From JBBDIO01 sp040880365 (GTDB lineage: Bacteria > Chloroflexota > Anaerolineae > Caldilineales > Caldilineaceae): a stretch of 40,098 nt of DNA. The notes under the pieces are model-generated. The model had not been told where the DNA came from. It did not search any database and saw only the letters and a list, made by a program, of their open reading frames with translations. The DNA is taken from the NCBI GenBank assembly GCA_040880365.1, contig JBBDIO010000081.1, positions 1 to 40,098 on the forward strand, in the 5' to 3' direction. A program made the translations under genes and the position numbers. Below are positions 20,744 through 29,400 of this stretch, one piece after another; positions within the stretch are counted from its first letter, which is position 1; the number at the start of each line of letters is the position of its first letter.

Positions 20744-21982
20744 TTGGATCGTCATCTGAACACACTCGGCTTGGTCGGCTATCTGTTTATTGGCACCGCC
20801 GCCGTCCTCATCCCGGCGGTCATGCCCTTCATCACCGAAGAATACGCGGAGATGGGGCTAACCCTCGCCGCGATTGGCCTCATTTTTCCCGCACGGTCGG
20901 CGGGGGGCATCCTGGGCAACTTGCTGGCAGGCATCGGCTCCGACCGCATCGGGCGGCGGCGCATGGTCTGGCTATCGGCCCTCTTTCTGGCGGGGGCAAT
21001 GGCAGTCACGGCCCTCATTGCACCGTGGCCCATTTTTCTGGCCGCGTTCGTGCTCATCAGCGCGGCCCAGGCCTCGCTCTCGACGGGTATCAACGCCATG
21101 ATCGCCGATGCCAATCGGGGAGCGCGTGCCCGCGCGCTCAACACACTGCACGGCGTCTATGGGGTAGGCGCGGCCATTTCGCCGCTCATCATCGGCTATA
21201 TCATTGACCAGGGCGTCCCCTGGCGCTGGGCGATAGGCGGCACGGGCATCATCTGGCTTATCTACGGCGTGGCGGCCGCGCTTCTCTACGATTCCGACCG
21301 CGCGCATCCCACCGCGGTGACCACGGACTCCGCCACCGACTCTGCCACCGATCCCAGAGCCGATGCGCCCGTCAAAACCCGTGCGCTGGACATGTTGCGC
21401 CAGGGCGCATTTCTCTCGCTCTTTCTGATTGCTTTCATCTACAACGGCGTCGCCTATAGCCTGCTGGGGTGGATTGCCGTCTTCATGGAAAGCACCGCGG
21501 GCTTTTCCACTTTCCTTTCCATCGCCATGATCTCTATCTTCTATATCGCGCTCACCATCGGGCGCTTTATCTGCGCGGGTGTGTCCGAACGAGTCGGCTA
21601 TGCCACCACCTTGCTGGTGCTGAGCGCGGGGATTACCCTCACCTATCCCCTGGTAGTTCTGGGCATTCACTCCCTGTGGGTGACGGTGGTCGGCGTCTTT
21701 CTCACCGGACTCAGCCTGTCGGGCCTTTTTCCCATGGTGCTGGCCTATGGCGCGCGTCTCTATCCCGAACAAACGGGTACGGTCAGCGGCACGCTCAATG
21801 TCGCCATGACATTGGGCGCTATGATCCCCCCACTCTGGACAGGCATTCTCGCCGAAACCTGGGGTCTGCAATTCGCGCTGGGCGTCAACTATATTCTGGT
21901 GCTACCCATGATCTTCCTGGCGCTCTATCTGGGACGCGTGGAACAGCGCACACCTATCACCCAGCCCGCGCCGGGCGATTGA
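20744..21982 (+). CDS. MFS transporter
   Basis: About 412 residues, 12 membrane helices. Major facilitator signature after helix 2 (GIGSDRIGRRRMVWLSALFLAG) and a central cytoplasmic loop with a TDSATDSATDP repeat. Overall similar to sugar/fucose-type or multidrug facilitators; substrate cannot be told. Start: TTG at 20744 with GAAGG 6 nt upstream, which places the first helix (LNTLGLVGYLFIGTAAVL) at the N-terminus. The longer ATG start at 20627 would add about 39 residues encoded by repeats. Confidence 0.85.
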   Translation: MDRHLNTLGLVGYLFIGTAAVLIPAVMPFITEEYAEMGLTLAAIGLIFPARSAGGILGNLLAGIGSDRIGRRRMVWLSALFLAGAMAVTALIAPWPIFLAAFVLISAAQASLSTGINAMIADANRGARARALNTLHGVYGVGAAISPLIIGYIIDQGVPWRWAIGGTGIIWLIYGVAAALLYDSDRAHPTAVTTDSATDSATDPRADAPVKTRALDMLRQGAFLSLFLIAFIYNGVAYSLLGWIAVFMESTAGFSTFLSIAMISIFYIALTIGRFICAGVSERVGYATTLLVLSAGITLTYPLVVLGIHSLWVTVVGVFLTGLSLSGLFPMVLAYGARLYPEQTGTVSGTLNVAMTLGAMIPPLWTGILAETWGLQFALGVNYILVLPMIFLALYLGRVEQRTPITQPAPGD

Positions 21983-22085
21983 CACACAAACAGTTCGACA
22001 GGCAAGACAATTTTGCCGCGATTGACAACCCAAAATGACCGTGATAGTGTGCAATCACTTCAACATCTATCCACGCTTACCCGCA

Positions 22086-22133
22086 CAATCCAACCGTCAA
22101 TCCAACCGTCAGTCCAACAGCCAGTTCAACTGT
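22086..22133. repeat. 12-bp x4 tandem repeat before the baeRF gene
   Basis: CAATCCAACCGT twice exactly, then CAGTCCAACAGC and CAGTTCAACTGT, ending 2 nt before the ribosome site of the next gene (GAGGAGGG). Confidence 0.75.
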
Positions 22134-22145
22134 CGAGGAGGGTCT

Positions 22146-23246
22146 ATGTCCATTGATGGCGAGATTCGTCAGGCTATCGAGTTCGAAAGTGACAATGCCA
22201 ACCCCGTTCTCAGCGTCTATCTCAACATTGCCCCGCAACGCGGCTCATCCGATAAATTCCGCCTCGCTCTGCGCAATCTGCTCGATCAGGCAGCCGAAGG
22301 CGAGCTTCAGGCCGACCCCGAAGATATCCGCCGCATGCAGAACTTTATGGAAATGGGCTATATTCCCCAGGGGCGCAGCCTCATCCTGTTTAGCTGCGCG
22401 GCCCGCGATTTCTGGTGGGCCAAAAGCTATATGGTGCCGGTGGAAGACAGCGTTTTCGTATCGCGTCGCCCCAATGTTCGCCAACTCGCGGCCCTGCTCG
22501 ATACCTACGCCCGCTATGGCGTGATCCATGTGGATCAGGAAGGGGTGCGCCTCTATCTGTTTAGCATGGGCAACCTGGAAGCGGTCGACGGCCATTTGGG
22601 CGAGGAAGTGAAACAGCACAAAGCCGGGGGCTGGGCTGCCGCGCGCATCCAGCGCCACGAATCGGGCGTCGCGCGCCACAACCTGCAAGATGCCGCCGAA
22701 ATGGCCGAAGATTTCTATCGACGCAGCGATACCCAACAGTTGATTCTGGCGGGCACCGAAAAAAATGTGGCGCGTTTCCGCGAAATGCTCAGCCATCGCC
22801 TGCGCGCGATGGTGTTGGGACGGGTGGCCGCCACGGCCAACGCCACCCCCTCCCAGATCAGCGAAAAGGCCCTGGCACTGGCCCAACAGGCCGGGGCCGA
22901 ACATGCCCAGGCCATCACCGACCGCATCGTGACCGCCGTCCACAAACAGGATGCGGCGGTCGCGGGGCTGGCCCAGGTGCTCACCGCGGTGCAGGAAGGA
23001 CGCGCGCTGCACGTGGCCGTCTTATCAGATTTTGCCCAATCGGCCTATCGGTTTGTCGATAGCGGCTATATCCTGCTGGAACTCACAGATCAAAGTGAAC
23101 TGGGCAGCGGGCGCATCCAGGAATTGCCCGACGCCGTGGAAAGCGTACTACGCCGCGCCCTCGCCCAGGGCATCGGCGTCACCATCCTCGACGAACATGC
23201 AGGGCTGGAAAAACTGGGCAAAATCGCCGCGCTGACACGCTATTAG
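22146..23246 (+). CDS. baeRF-type (bacterial archaeo-eukaryotic release-factor-like) protein
   Basis: 366 residues. N-terminal domain NPVLSVYLNIAP and central region KAGGWAAARIQRHE followed by DAAEMAEDFYRR, then an eRF1 domain-3-like C-terminal half (VSTVL-type ending GIGVTILDEHAGLEKLGKIAALTRY). This matches the family-10-type baeRF proteins, relatives of Vms1/ANKZF1 peptidyl-tRNA hydrolases proposed to act in ribosome rescue or as ribosome-directed effectors; function not established. ATG 22146 with GAGGAGGG 5-6 nt upstream; the earlier in-frame ATG at 22035 runs through the 12-bp repeats and was rejected. Confidence 0.75.
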   Translation: MSIDGEIRQAIEFESDNANPVLSVYLNIAPQRGSSDKFRLALRNLLDQAAEGELQADPEDIRRMQNFMEMGYIPQGRSLILFSCAARDFWWAKSYMVPVEDSVFVSRRPNVRQLAALLDTYARYGVIHVDQEGVRLYLFSMGNLEAVDGHLGEEVKQHKAGGWAAARIQRHESGVARHNLQDAAEMAEDFYRRSDTQQLILAGTEKNVARFREMLSHRLRAMVLGRVAATANATPSQISEKALALAQQAGAEHAQAITDRIVTAVHKQDAAVAGLAQVLTAVQEGRALHVAVLSDFAQSAYRFVDSGYILLELTDQSELGSGRIQELPDAVESVLRRALAQGIGVTILDEHAGLEKLGKIAALTRY

Positions 23247-23555
23247 ACGCGGAGCGCAAAATTAGACGCCGGGCGCAAACGGAAAACGGCAATCGGGCCA
23301 TAATTCGTCATCGGTAGCCAATCTTCCCGGAAGCTCGTAGCTTCCGGGAAGATAACCCAGTCAATCCTGCCCCGCCAATCTTGACTAAAATTCCGCCATT
23401 ATAGATGATCCCCACAGACGAAACCGCCGGCCGGCGCGAGCGTATAGATAAACCGCGCTCAGAATTAACACCGCGAATCAACATAGCAGCAGCGCGCATA
23501 CATATACATCGCACACACAGAGCACACACAGACAGGCACGCGCCAGGGATTATTT
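23247..23555. other. spacer between baeRF and cls with large hairpin
   Basis: No gene. Begins with two imperfect copies of TTAGACGCsGrGCGCAAA right after the stop. Contains the hairpin annotated at 23321-23353 and a CA-rich stretch (ACACACAGAGCACACACAG) before the cls start. Confidence 0.5.
23321..23353. repeat. 15-bp perfect hairpin
   Basis: ATCTTCCCGGAAGCT-CGT-AGCTTCCGGGAAGAT: 15-bp stem, 3-nt loop, 75 nt after the baeRF stop. No T-tract on either side, so it is either a 3'-end stem or another palindromic repeat type; the arm itself contains a small internal palindrome (TTCCCGGAA). Confidence 0.6.
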
Positions 23556-25238
23556 ATGATGTGGGAATGGCTGGAAACAATTTTTGGGGTTCAATTCATC
23601 TTGCTGGTGTTCTGGGCCTATGTCATCTATGCAGTTGGCGCGGCCATCTTTATCATTCTGGATAATCGCCAACCCACCTCGACCTTTGCATGGCTCTTTC
23701 TTTTCATCCTGCTGCCGCTTGTGGGGGTGGGCATCTACATACTTTTTGGCCGTGAAATGCGCCCGTTCAGCCGCCGCAGCCGTTTGGCGCGTCTCTCGCC
23801 GGCCATGGAAAGCTCCCTCGCGCCCTATCTGGAACCGCTGGTAGAACGCGAGCGCGCAGCCTTGCGTGCCTTGCGCGCCGATGGTGAACTCTCGCACATG
23901 CAGGGGAAACTGGCCGAAATGTTGCGCCGCACCAACCTTGCCATGCTCACCGTAGGCAATCAGGTGGAATTGCTGCAGGATGCCTCCAGCATGTACCCGC
24001 GCCTGGAAGAAGACATCCGCAACGCGCAACACTCTATCCACATGGAATATTTCACGTGGACTGCCGACAAGTATATGCAGGAGCTAGGCGATCTGCTCAT
24101 CGAACGGGCCCAGGCGGGCGTGCGCGTGCGCATTCTCTACGATGCGCTGGGTTCGCTCTCGCTCGACTGGCGACACCGGGGCTATGTGGGGCGTCTGCGC
24201 CGGGGCGGCGTGGAAATCTATTCCTACCTCAATCGCTTCTTTCTGCTCTCGCTCCACAGCATCAACTACCGCAACCATCGCAAAATTACCGTCATCGACG
24301 GCAGAATCGGCTATACCGGCGGGCTGAACATGGGGTTGGAACATCTGGAAGGGGCAGGCCCCTATAACGCGTGGCGCGATACCCACCTGCGCATCACCGG
24401 CGAAACGGCTGCCGTCCTCCAGGCAGTCTTTGCCACCAGTTGGTATAACACAACCAACGAACATCTGGCCGACCGGCACTACTTTGCGGCGGCAGATGTC
24501 CGGCGACGCCCCGCACGCGTCCCCATCGCCCTGCCCACCGCCAGCACAGTTGCCCCCCACGCCGGTGTAAACGCCACAGACGCGCACGCCACAGACTCGC
24601 ACGCGTTCACGGCCCAGCAGATCACGCCCATGGATTCGGGCATCCCCGGCGACGGCATAACGCCGCCCACACATGGCTATGCCCAGGTGCCCGTGCAGAT
24701 TGTGGGCGCGGGGCCGGATAGTCAGTGGTATGCCATTCAACAGCTCTATTTCTTTATGATCCCGCTGGCGAACAGCCATGTCTATATCCAGTCGCCCTTT
24801 TTCATCCCCGATGCCAGTGTGAGCGAAGCATTGAAAGCCGCGGCCCTGGCCGGGGTAGATGTGCGCATTATGTGTGCGCGGCGCGACACTATGTACCCTG
24901 TGCCCAACTGGGCGGCCAATACCTATTTCGACGATATGGCCCGCGCCGGTGTAAAAATTTATCTCATGCAAAGCGCCTATATGCATTCCAAAACCATCAG
25001 TATCGATTCGACAATCTGTTCGGTGGGCAGCGCCAATATGGATCTGCGCAGCTTTCAGATCAACTACGAAATCAACGCTGTGCTCTATCACCGCAAACTG
25101 GCGCAAGAACTGGAAGATCAGTTTCACAAAGACCTGGAAGACTGTGTCCAGTTTAACCTGGAAAGCTATCGCAGCGGAAGCAACTTTGCTGGACGCATGC
25201 GCGATTCTCTGGCGCGCCTGGTTTCGCCCCTGCTCTAG
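23556..25238 (+). CDS. cls: cardiolipin synthase (bacterial PLD type)
   Basis: 560 residues. Joins two phosphatidylglycerols into cardiolipin and glycerol at the cytoplasmic membrane. Two N-terminal membrane helices (about 8-30 and 37-57), then two phospholipase D domains. The first HKD motif is at about residue 240 (NHRKITVIDG), the second at about 476 (MHSKTISID), followed by GSANMDLRS and the Glu of INYEINAV. An Ala/Asp/His/Thr-rich insert (NATDAHATDSHAF) sits between the two domains and is not usual for the family. ATG 23556 with AGGGA 8 nt upstream; ATG 23559 is equivalent. Confidence 0.93.
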   Translation: MMWEWLETIFGVQFILLVFWAYVIYAVGAAIFIILDNRQPTSTFAWLFLFILLPLVGVGIYILFGREMRPFSRRSRLARLSPAMESSLAPYLEPLVERERAALRALRADGELSHMQGKLAEMLRRTNLAMLTVGNQVELLQDASSMYPRLEEDIRNAQHSIHMEYFTWTADKYMQELGDLLIERAQAGVRVRILYDALGSLSLDWRHRGYVGRLRRGGVEIYSYLNRFFLLSLHSINYRNHRKITVIDGRIGYTGGLNMGLEHLEGAGPYNAWRDTHLRITGETAAVLQAVFATSWYNTTNEHLADRHYFAAADVRRRPARVPIALPTASTVAPHAGVNATDAHATDSHAFTAQQITPMDSGIPGDGITPPTHGYAQVPVQIVGAGPDSQWYAIQQLYFFMIPLANSHVYIQSPFFIPDASVSEALKAAALAGVDVRIMCARRDTMYPVPNWAANTYFDDMARAGVKIYLMQSAYMHSKTISIDSTICSVGSANMDLRSFQINYEINAVLYHRKLAQELEDQFHKDLEDCVQFNLESYRSGSNFAGRMRDSLARLVSPLL

Positions 25239-25361
25239 CGCGCCAACCGTGCGCAGACTTGCCCAACGCCTACCCGGAACTGTACACCCGGGGAGAGCGT
25301 TCTCTTCAGAGAAAAATGATCCCTAGCTAACATCTCTATCCAACCGGGAGAACGAATCCAC

Positions 25362-27479
25362 ATGCGTAGAATGATTGTCCCTTGGGCACGCGTAGCACTG
25401 CTTTTGTCGGTCGCGCTGGCAACGCCGGTCCTGGCCGCGCACGTATTCCATGCGCGCGTGCCCACGCTGTTCAGCAGCGTCGCCTATGCCGCGCCCGCGC
25501 GCCAGACTGCCGCGCTCACGCCCGACGCGCTAGCCAATGCCGAATACTTTCTGGATGCCGCCACACAAGATGGCGACATCGAAGATCCCGCGCAGGCCGC
25601 AGGTATACAGCTAGAAGCCGGTGTCTATCGCGACGCAACGCGCACGATCCGCGTGCTGCCCGCGCTGACAACGTATGGCGACTTTACCGGCAACGGTCTG
25701 GATGAGGCGATTGCCGTGCTGGAAAGTGTCTTGCAGGAAAGCCTGGAGACGGAAAACGCAGACCCCGCGACGGCACCCGGCGACGCCTCCCCTGCCACCT
25801 ATCATCTGGCAATCGTCATGGAGCAGGAAGGCGCGCCCCTCAATCTGGTGACGCTGGACCTGGGGCAAGACATCATTCTGGAAAGCCTGGATATGGTGGG
25901 TAGCGAGATCGTCGTTAACCGGATAGATCGCGTAACCGCCACACCGCTGACCCAGATTTTCGTGCTGGACGCCGATCAGGTGCTGCAATATGAAATTCCC
26001 GGCCTCACCCCGACGCTGCTCGCAAGCGCAACCTATACGGGCATCGCAGTTTCCGAAGAAGCCATCACCCTGATCGATGGTGAATTCACTGGCGAATTCA
26101 GCGATACCGAACCAGATGCCGAACAGGATGCCGCGTCTGCCCTCACCGTGCAGTTGACCGGCGACCGCGCCTTTGGCGATCTCAACGGCGATCTGGTGCC
26201 CGATGCCGCGGTCATCCTGGCAAGTTCGGGCGGCGGCACCGGCACCTTTGTGGATCTGGCCGCGGTGCTGAACGATGAAGGCGCGCCCGTCAACGTGGCG
26301 ACCACCGCCCTGGGCGACCGGGTGCGCATGGAAGATATCTTCATCGACAATGGTGTGATCGTGCTGGATGTTGTGACCCACGGGCCGGAAGACCCCATGT
26401 GCTGCCCCTCGCAAACAGCACGCCTGGCTTTCACGCTGGCAGACGACACGCTGGTCGCGGTGGACGTGGAACAGCCGGTGCGCACGGTCTCGGCGGCCTA
26501 TGGCCCCCTGTTTGCTACCGCAGAGTTCCAAAATGGTCAGGAGCAGTATGGCTATGTGAATCTGGCGGGTGATTTCATCATTGCGCCTCAATTTGCCAGC
26601 GCATTGCCGTTTGTCGAAGGTCTGGCGGCCGTAGAAGACCCTACCGGCACATTCGGCTATATTGATGCCACGGGCGAATACGTCATCGCGCCCCAATTTA
26701 CCTTTGCCGGTGATTTCCAACAGGGGATCGCAGTGGTCGGCTTGGCAGAAGGCGGCGGGCAAGCCTATATCAACCGCCAGGGCGACGTACTTTTCGATGG
26801 GGCGACCTTTGCCGCGGCACAGCCGTTTAGCGAAGGCATGGCCGCGGTGCGCCCAGAGAGCAACGAAGCGGAGAGCAACGCAGGGGAAAACAACGAAGAG
26901 GCAAGCGGCGGCTATGGCTATATCAACCGCCAGGGGGAACTGATCATCGAACCCCGCTTTGCCACCGCCCAACACTTTTCCGGCGGGCTGGCGCTCATCA
27001 GCATCGACGGTCAATATGGCTTTGTCAACCGCAGCGGACGCCTGTCCATTGCCGCGCAATTTCCCCGCAGCGGCACGTTTGCCGAAGGTCTTGCACCGAT
27101 TGAGCTGTTTGGTCAATTCGGCTATATAAGCATGGTGGGCGATCTGGTCATCCGGTCCCAGTTCGAGATGGCGTCTTCCTTCCGCGAAGGCTTCGCGCTG
27201 GTGACGCTCGAAGGCCAGCAACTCTATATCGACCCTGCCGGGATAGCTCTGAACACCGATGTGACCATCAGCCGGGGCAGCCCCTTTCACGAAGGATTGG
27301 CCGCGGTCACCGTCGACGGGCTGGTAGGCTATCTCGATAGCGCGGGCCAACTCGCGATTGAACCCCAGTTTTTGGGCGGCGGCGATTTTGAAAACGGCAT
27401 GGCCGTTGTGCGCACCGAATCCACCTGGGGGGTCATCAACCCTGAGGGGACGTGGCTACTCCAATTGCCGGTGCGCTAG
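25362..27479 (+). CDS. secreted WG-repeat protein
   Basis: 705 residues. Signal peptide (VALLLSVALATPVLAA, residues about 11-26). The N-terminal half (30-370) is unassigned, with acidic calcium-site-like segments FTGNGLDEAIAVLES and FGDLNGDLVPDAAVI resembling FG-GAP/integrin-like repeats. The C-terminal half holds about eight WG-type beta repeats of the form YGYINRQGELIIEPRFATAQ, F.EGLA. A low-complexity insert rich in Glu/Asn/Ser splits one repeat (about 505-522). Probably a surface or periplasm-like binding protein; ligand unknown. Its last 44 bases overlap the 3' end of the convergent TetR gene. Confidence 0.8.
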   Translation: MRRMIVPWARVALLLSVALATPVLAAHVFHARVPTLFSSVAYAAPARQTAALTPDALANAEYFLDAATQDGDIEDPAQAAGIQLEAGVYRDATRTIRVLPALTTYGDFTGNGLDEAIAVLESVLQESLETENADPATAPGDASPATYHLAIVMEQEGAPLNLVTLDLGQDIILESLDMVGSEIVVNRIDRVTATPLTQIFVLDADQVLQYEIPGLTPTLLASATYTGIAVSEEAITLIDGEFTGEFSDTEPDAEQDAASALTVQLTGDRAFGDLNGDLVPDAAVILASSGGGTGTFVDLAAVLNDEGAPVNVATTALGDRVRMEDIFIDNGVIVLDVVTHGPEDPMCCPSQTARLAFTLADDTLVAVDVEQPVRTVSAAYGPLFATAEFQNGQEQYGYVNLAGDFIIAPQFASALPFVEGLAAVEDPTGTFGYIDATGEYVIAPQFTFAGDFQQGIAVVGLAEGGGQAYINRQGDVLFDGATFAAAQPFSEGMAAVRPESNEAESNAGENNEEASGGYGYINRQGELIIEPRFATAQHFSGGLALISIDGQYGFVNRSGRLSIAAQFPRSGTFAEGLAPIELFGQFGYISMVGDLVIRSQFEMASSFREGFALVTLEGQQLYIDPAGIALNTDVTISRGSPFHEGLAAVTVDGLVGYLDSAGQLAIEPQFLGGGDFENGMAVVRTESTWGVINPEGTWLLQLPVR

Positions 27480-28062
27480 CGTTGCCGGTTGCGTCTGCGC
27501 GTACCAGCCCGTCCAGATAGACGTCAACCAGCCGCCGAAAGCTCTCATCCAGGTTGAGCGCCATTTTGTACCCTTCGACCGCCTCCAACGCGGCAAAGCC
27601 GTGCAGAATGGCGCGCAGCCCGCGGATAGCATGGATGGCCTCGTCGCCTTCCAGCCCCAGCGACGCCATCACCAATTGCAATAATTGCAGAAATTCCTGG
27701 GCCAACGCCATCAACTCGGCTTGATCCGCTTCCGGCGCGCGCAGGGTCAGGGGATACAGCCCCGGATGCGTGCGCGCAAACCCGCGATAGGCCGCCGCCA
27801 TATCGAGAATCGCCGCCCGCCCGACTTTGCCCTGCGCGGCCTGGCGCAGTTCTGCCAATAGCTGGCGCACGCCATACACCGCCAACCCATAGTGCAGATC
27901 TTCCAGGCCCGCCACATGGTTATAGAGCGAAGGCGCACGAATCTCCAACGCCTGGGCCAGCGCCGCCAGGGTAACGCCCTGCACATCTCCTGCCGCGTCT
28001 GCCAACTGCGCCGCCTGCGCCAACACCAGTTTCCGATTAAGCCGTCTGGATTTCACCACCAT
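27436..28062 (-). CDS. TetR/AcrR family repressor with WHG domain
   Basis: 208 residues. N-terminal HTH (VTLAALAQALEIRAPSLYNHVAGLEDL), then the TetR C-terminal WHG-type domain (FARTHPGLYPLTLRAP; AIRGLRAILHGFAALE). ATG 28062 overlaps the end of the MBL-hydrolase gene by 26 nt, so the two are one operon; the longer in-frame start at 28116 lies deep in that gene. Likely controls its own operon through the two 19-bp palindromes at 28846-28885. Confidence 0.88.
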   Translation of the reverse strand: MVVKSRRLNRKLVLAQAAQLADAAGDVQGVTLAALAQALEIRAPSLYNHVAGLEDLHYGLAVYGVRQLLAELRQAAQGKVGRAAILDMAAAYRGFARTHPGLYPLTLRAPEADQAELMALAQEFLQLLQLVMASLGLEGDEAIHAIRGLRAILHGFAALEAVEGYKMALNLDESFRRLVDVYLDGLVRADATGNASAPAIGVATSPQG

Positions 28063-28753
28063 ACACCGCCTCTGCTTTCGCAATCGCCTGCGCCATTGCC
28101 GCGTCGGGATTCTCAATCACCGGGCCGTGGCCCACGGCCAGCCGCGCGGGGTTCAAATCGCGCAGAATCTGCGCCGATGCCAGCGCGGTCGGCGGATGCC
28201 ATGTCGCCAACGCGGGGAAAGGAAAAAGCCAGCGCATGACGCCGGCGACCGCTATCCCGGCTTTGGTCTGGAACGCATCGCCGCCAATCAGCGTGCCATC
28301 GCGTGTATCAAAGAACGCAATGAGATCCGGCGCATGTCCCGGCACGGCGACAACCTGCAATGAACCAAACTGGTCGCCGTGGGCCAGATAGCGTTGCGCT
28401 CGCGTGCTGCGCGTCACAAAACTACCGCGCAGCTTGTGCTGGGGTTCATGGGACAACAAAGTCAGATCGCCTTGCAAAAATGCTTCTGTACGTTGCGCAA
28501 AGACCACTTCGGCGTGGGGGGTCAACGCCACAATCTCATCCAGCGATCCCACATGATCGCCGTGGGCATGGGTCAGCGTGATGCGCGTAATCGGCAGGCC
28601 AATCTGCTGCGCCGCCTGGACAATGTCCTTGTGCGTACCGCCCAGGTTGGTATCGATGAGCGTCAGTCCATCGGCCTCACGCACAAAATAGCTGTTGAAC
28701 GCGCCCAGGCGCGTCAACTGCCACAAATTTTCTCCGTGTTGTGTAAGTTTCAT
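28037..28753 (-). CDS. MBL-fold metallo-hydrolase
   Basis: 238 residues, single metallo-beta-lactamase domain. Metal motif THAHGDH (H62, H64, D66, H67), further ligands in VPGHAPD (His), GGDAF (Asp) and AVGHGPV (His). It resembles the broad YqjP/glyoxalase-II-like group of hydrolases; substrate unknown. ATG 28753 with GGGAAG a few nt upstream. First gene of the MBL-TetR operon under the double operator; such pairs often respond to a small molecule that the hydrolase removes (inference). Confidence 0.9.
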   Translation of the reverse strand: MKLTQHGENLWQLTRLGAFNSYFVREADGLTLIDTNLGGTHKDIVQAAQQIGLPITRITLTHAHGDHVGSLDEIVALTPHAEVVFAQRTEAFLQGDLTLLSHEPQHKLRGSFVTRSTRAQRYLAHGDQFGSLQVVAVPGHAPDLIAFFDTRDGTLIGGDAFQTKAGIAVAGVMRWLFPFPALATWHPPTALASAQILRDLNPARLAVGHGPVIENPDAAMAQAIAKAEAVYGGEIQTA

Positions 28754-28845
28754 CGCTTCCCTTTACTTTCCAGACTATCGCATCTACTGTTGATATAGGC
28801 CCTGCGTGTTGGCACACTGCACCGTGCAGAGTTCCTATAAGCACA

Positions 28846-28890
28846 AAACTAACATAATTAGTTTATAAACTACTATAATTAGTTTGTCAA
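28846..28890 (-). promoter_or_regulatory. promoter of the MBL-TetR operon with two palindromic operators
   Basis: Minus strand TTGACA (28890-28885), 17 bp, TATAAA (28867-28862). Two 19-bp sites overlie it: AAACTAACATAATTAGTTT (28846-28864; arms AAACTAA/TTAGTTT perfect) and AAACTACTATAATTAGTTT (28867-28885; one mismatch), centres 21 bp apart. They cover the spacer, the -10 box and the transcription start, as expected for a TetR repressor. Confidence 0.75.
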
Positions 28891-28909
28891 GCCCCAGTAT
28901 TTACATATT

Positions 28910-29260
28910 ATGCATACACACCCGCTGTTGCCGTTGCGTATTCTGGTTCTGGGCTGGCGCGACCGCACAGTCATCCCATCCGCCTGGCTATTGCAGGCCG
29001 TGTGTGTGAATCCCGACCTCCTGCGCCACGCGCCCCCCGCCAAATGGCAATATGGATTTGGTTTCTGGGCCAACCAGCAAGCGCAGATCTGGCTCAGCCT
29101 GCCGCACGACACTTTCGCGGCGTCGGGAGCAGGCAGTCAGCATATCCGGGTCTGTCCCAGCCTGGACCTGGTGTTCACGCAAAGTCCTGGTATCTGGAAT
29201 AAACAAGAGGAGAACGATCCGAGCTTGCTGCGCAAGATTGTAGACGCGTGCCACAGCTAA
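28910..29260 (+). CDS. possible small hypothetical protein
   Basis: 116 codons, divergent from the MBL-TetR operon. No recognised family, no signal peptide, no membrane helix; Trp- and Gln-rich middle (KWQYGFGFWANQQAQIWLSL). No ribosome site before ATG 28910. Its first codons lie 20 nt from the TetR operators, so co-regulation is conceivable. It may be a real but poorly conserved gene or chance. Confidence 0.35.
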   Translation: MHTHPLLPLRILVLGWRDRTVIPSAWLLQAVCVNPDLLRHAPPAKWQYGFGFWANQQAQIWLSLPHDTFAASGAGSQHIRVCPSLDLVFTQSPGIWNKQEENDPSLLRKIVDACHS

Positions 29261-29269
29261 AGTGCCAAT

Positions 29270-29317
29270 TTGGACCTTCATAAAATCCATGCTACACTTC
29301 CAGAACTTTTGTTCTGG
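29270..29317 (+). promoter_or_regulatory. promoter of the ABC exporter operon
   Basis: TTGGAC (29270-29275), 17 bp, TACACT (29293-29298), followed at the expected start of transcription by a 7-bp hairpin CCAGAAC-TTTT-GTTCTGG (29300-29317). A 5' stem would stabilise the mRNA or be an operator. Confidence 0.45.
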
Positions 29318-29400
29318 GCATCATTGAAGCCGCCCACAACCGCCTGCGCACGCCATTTTCCGACCTGTAGCCAGACCCATCCAACCGAGGAGACCGCCCG

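Noticed and set aside
25611..27350. 579-codon minus-strand frame opposite the WG-repeat gene
   Set aside because: Antisense shadow; the plus frame has signal peptide and repeat domains.
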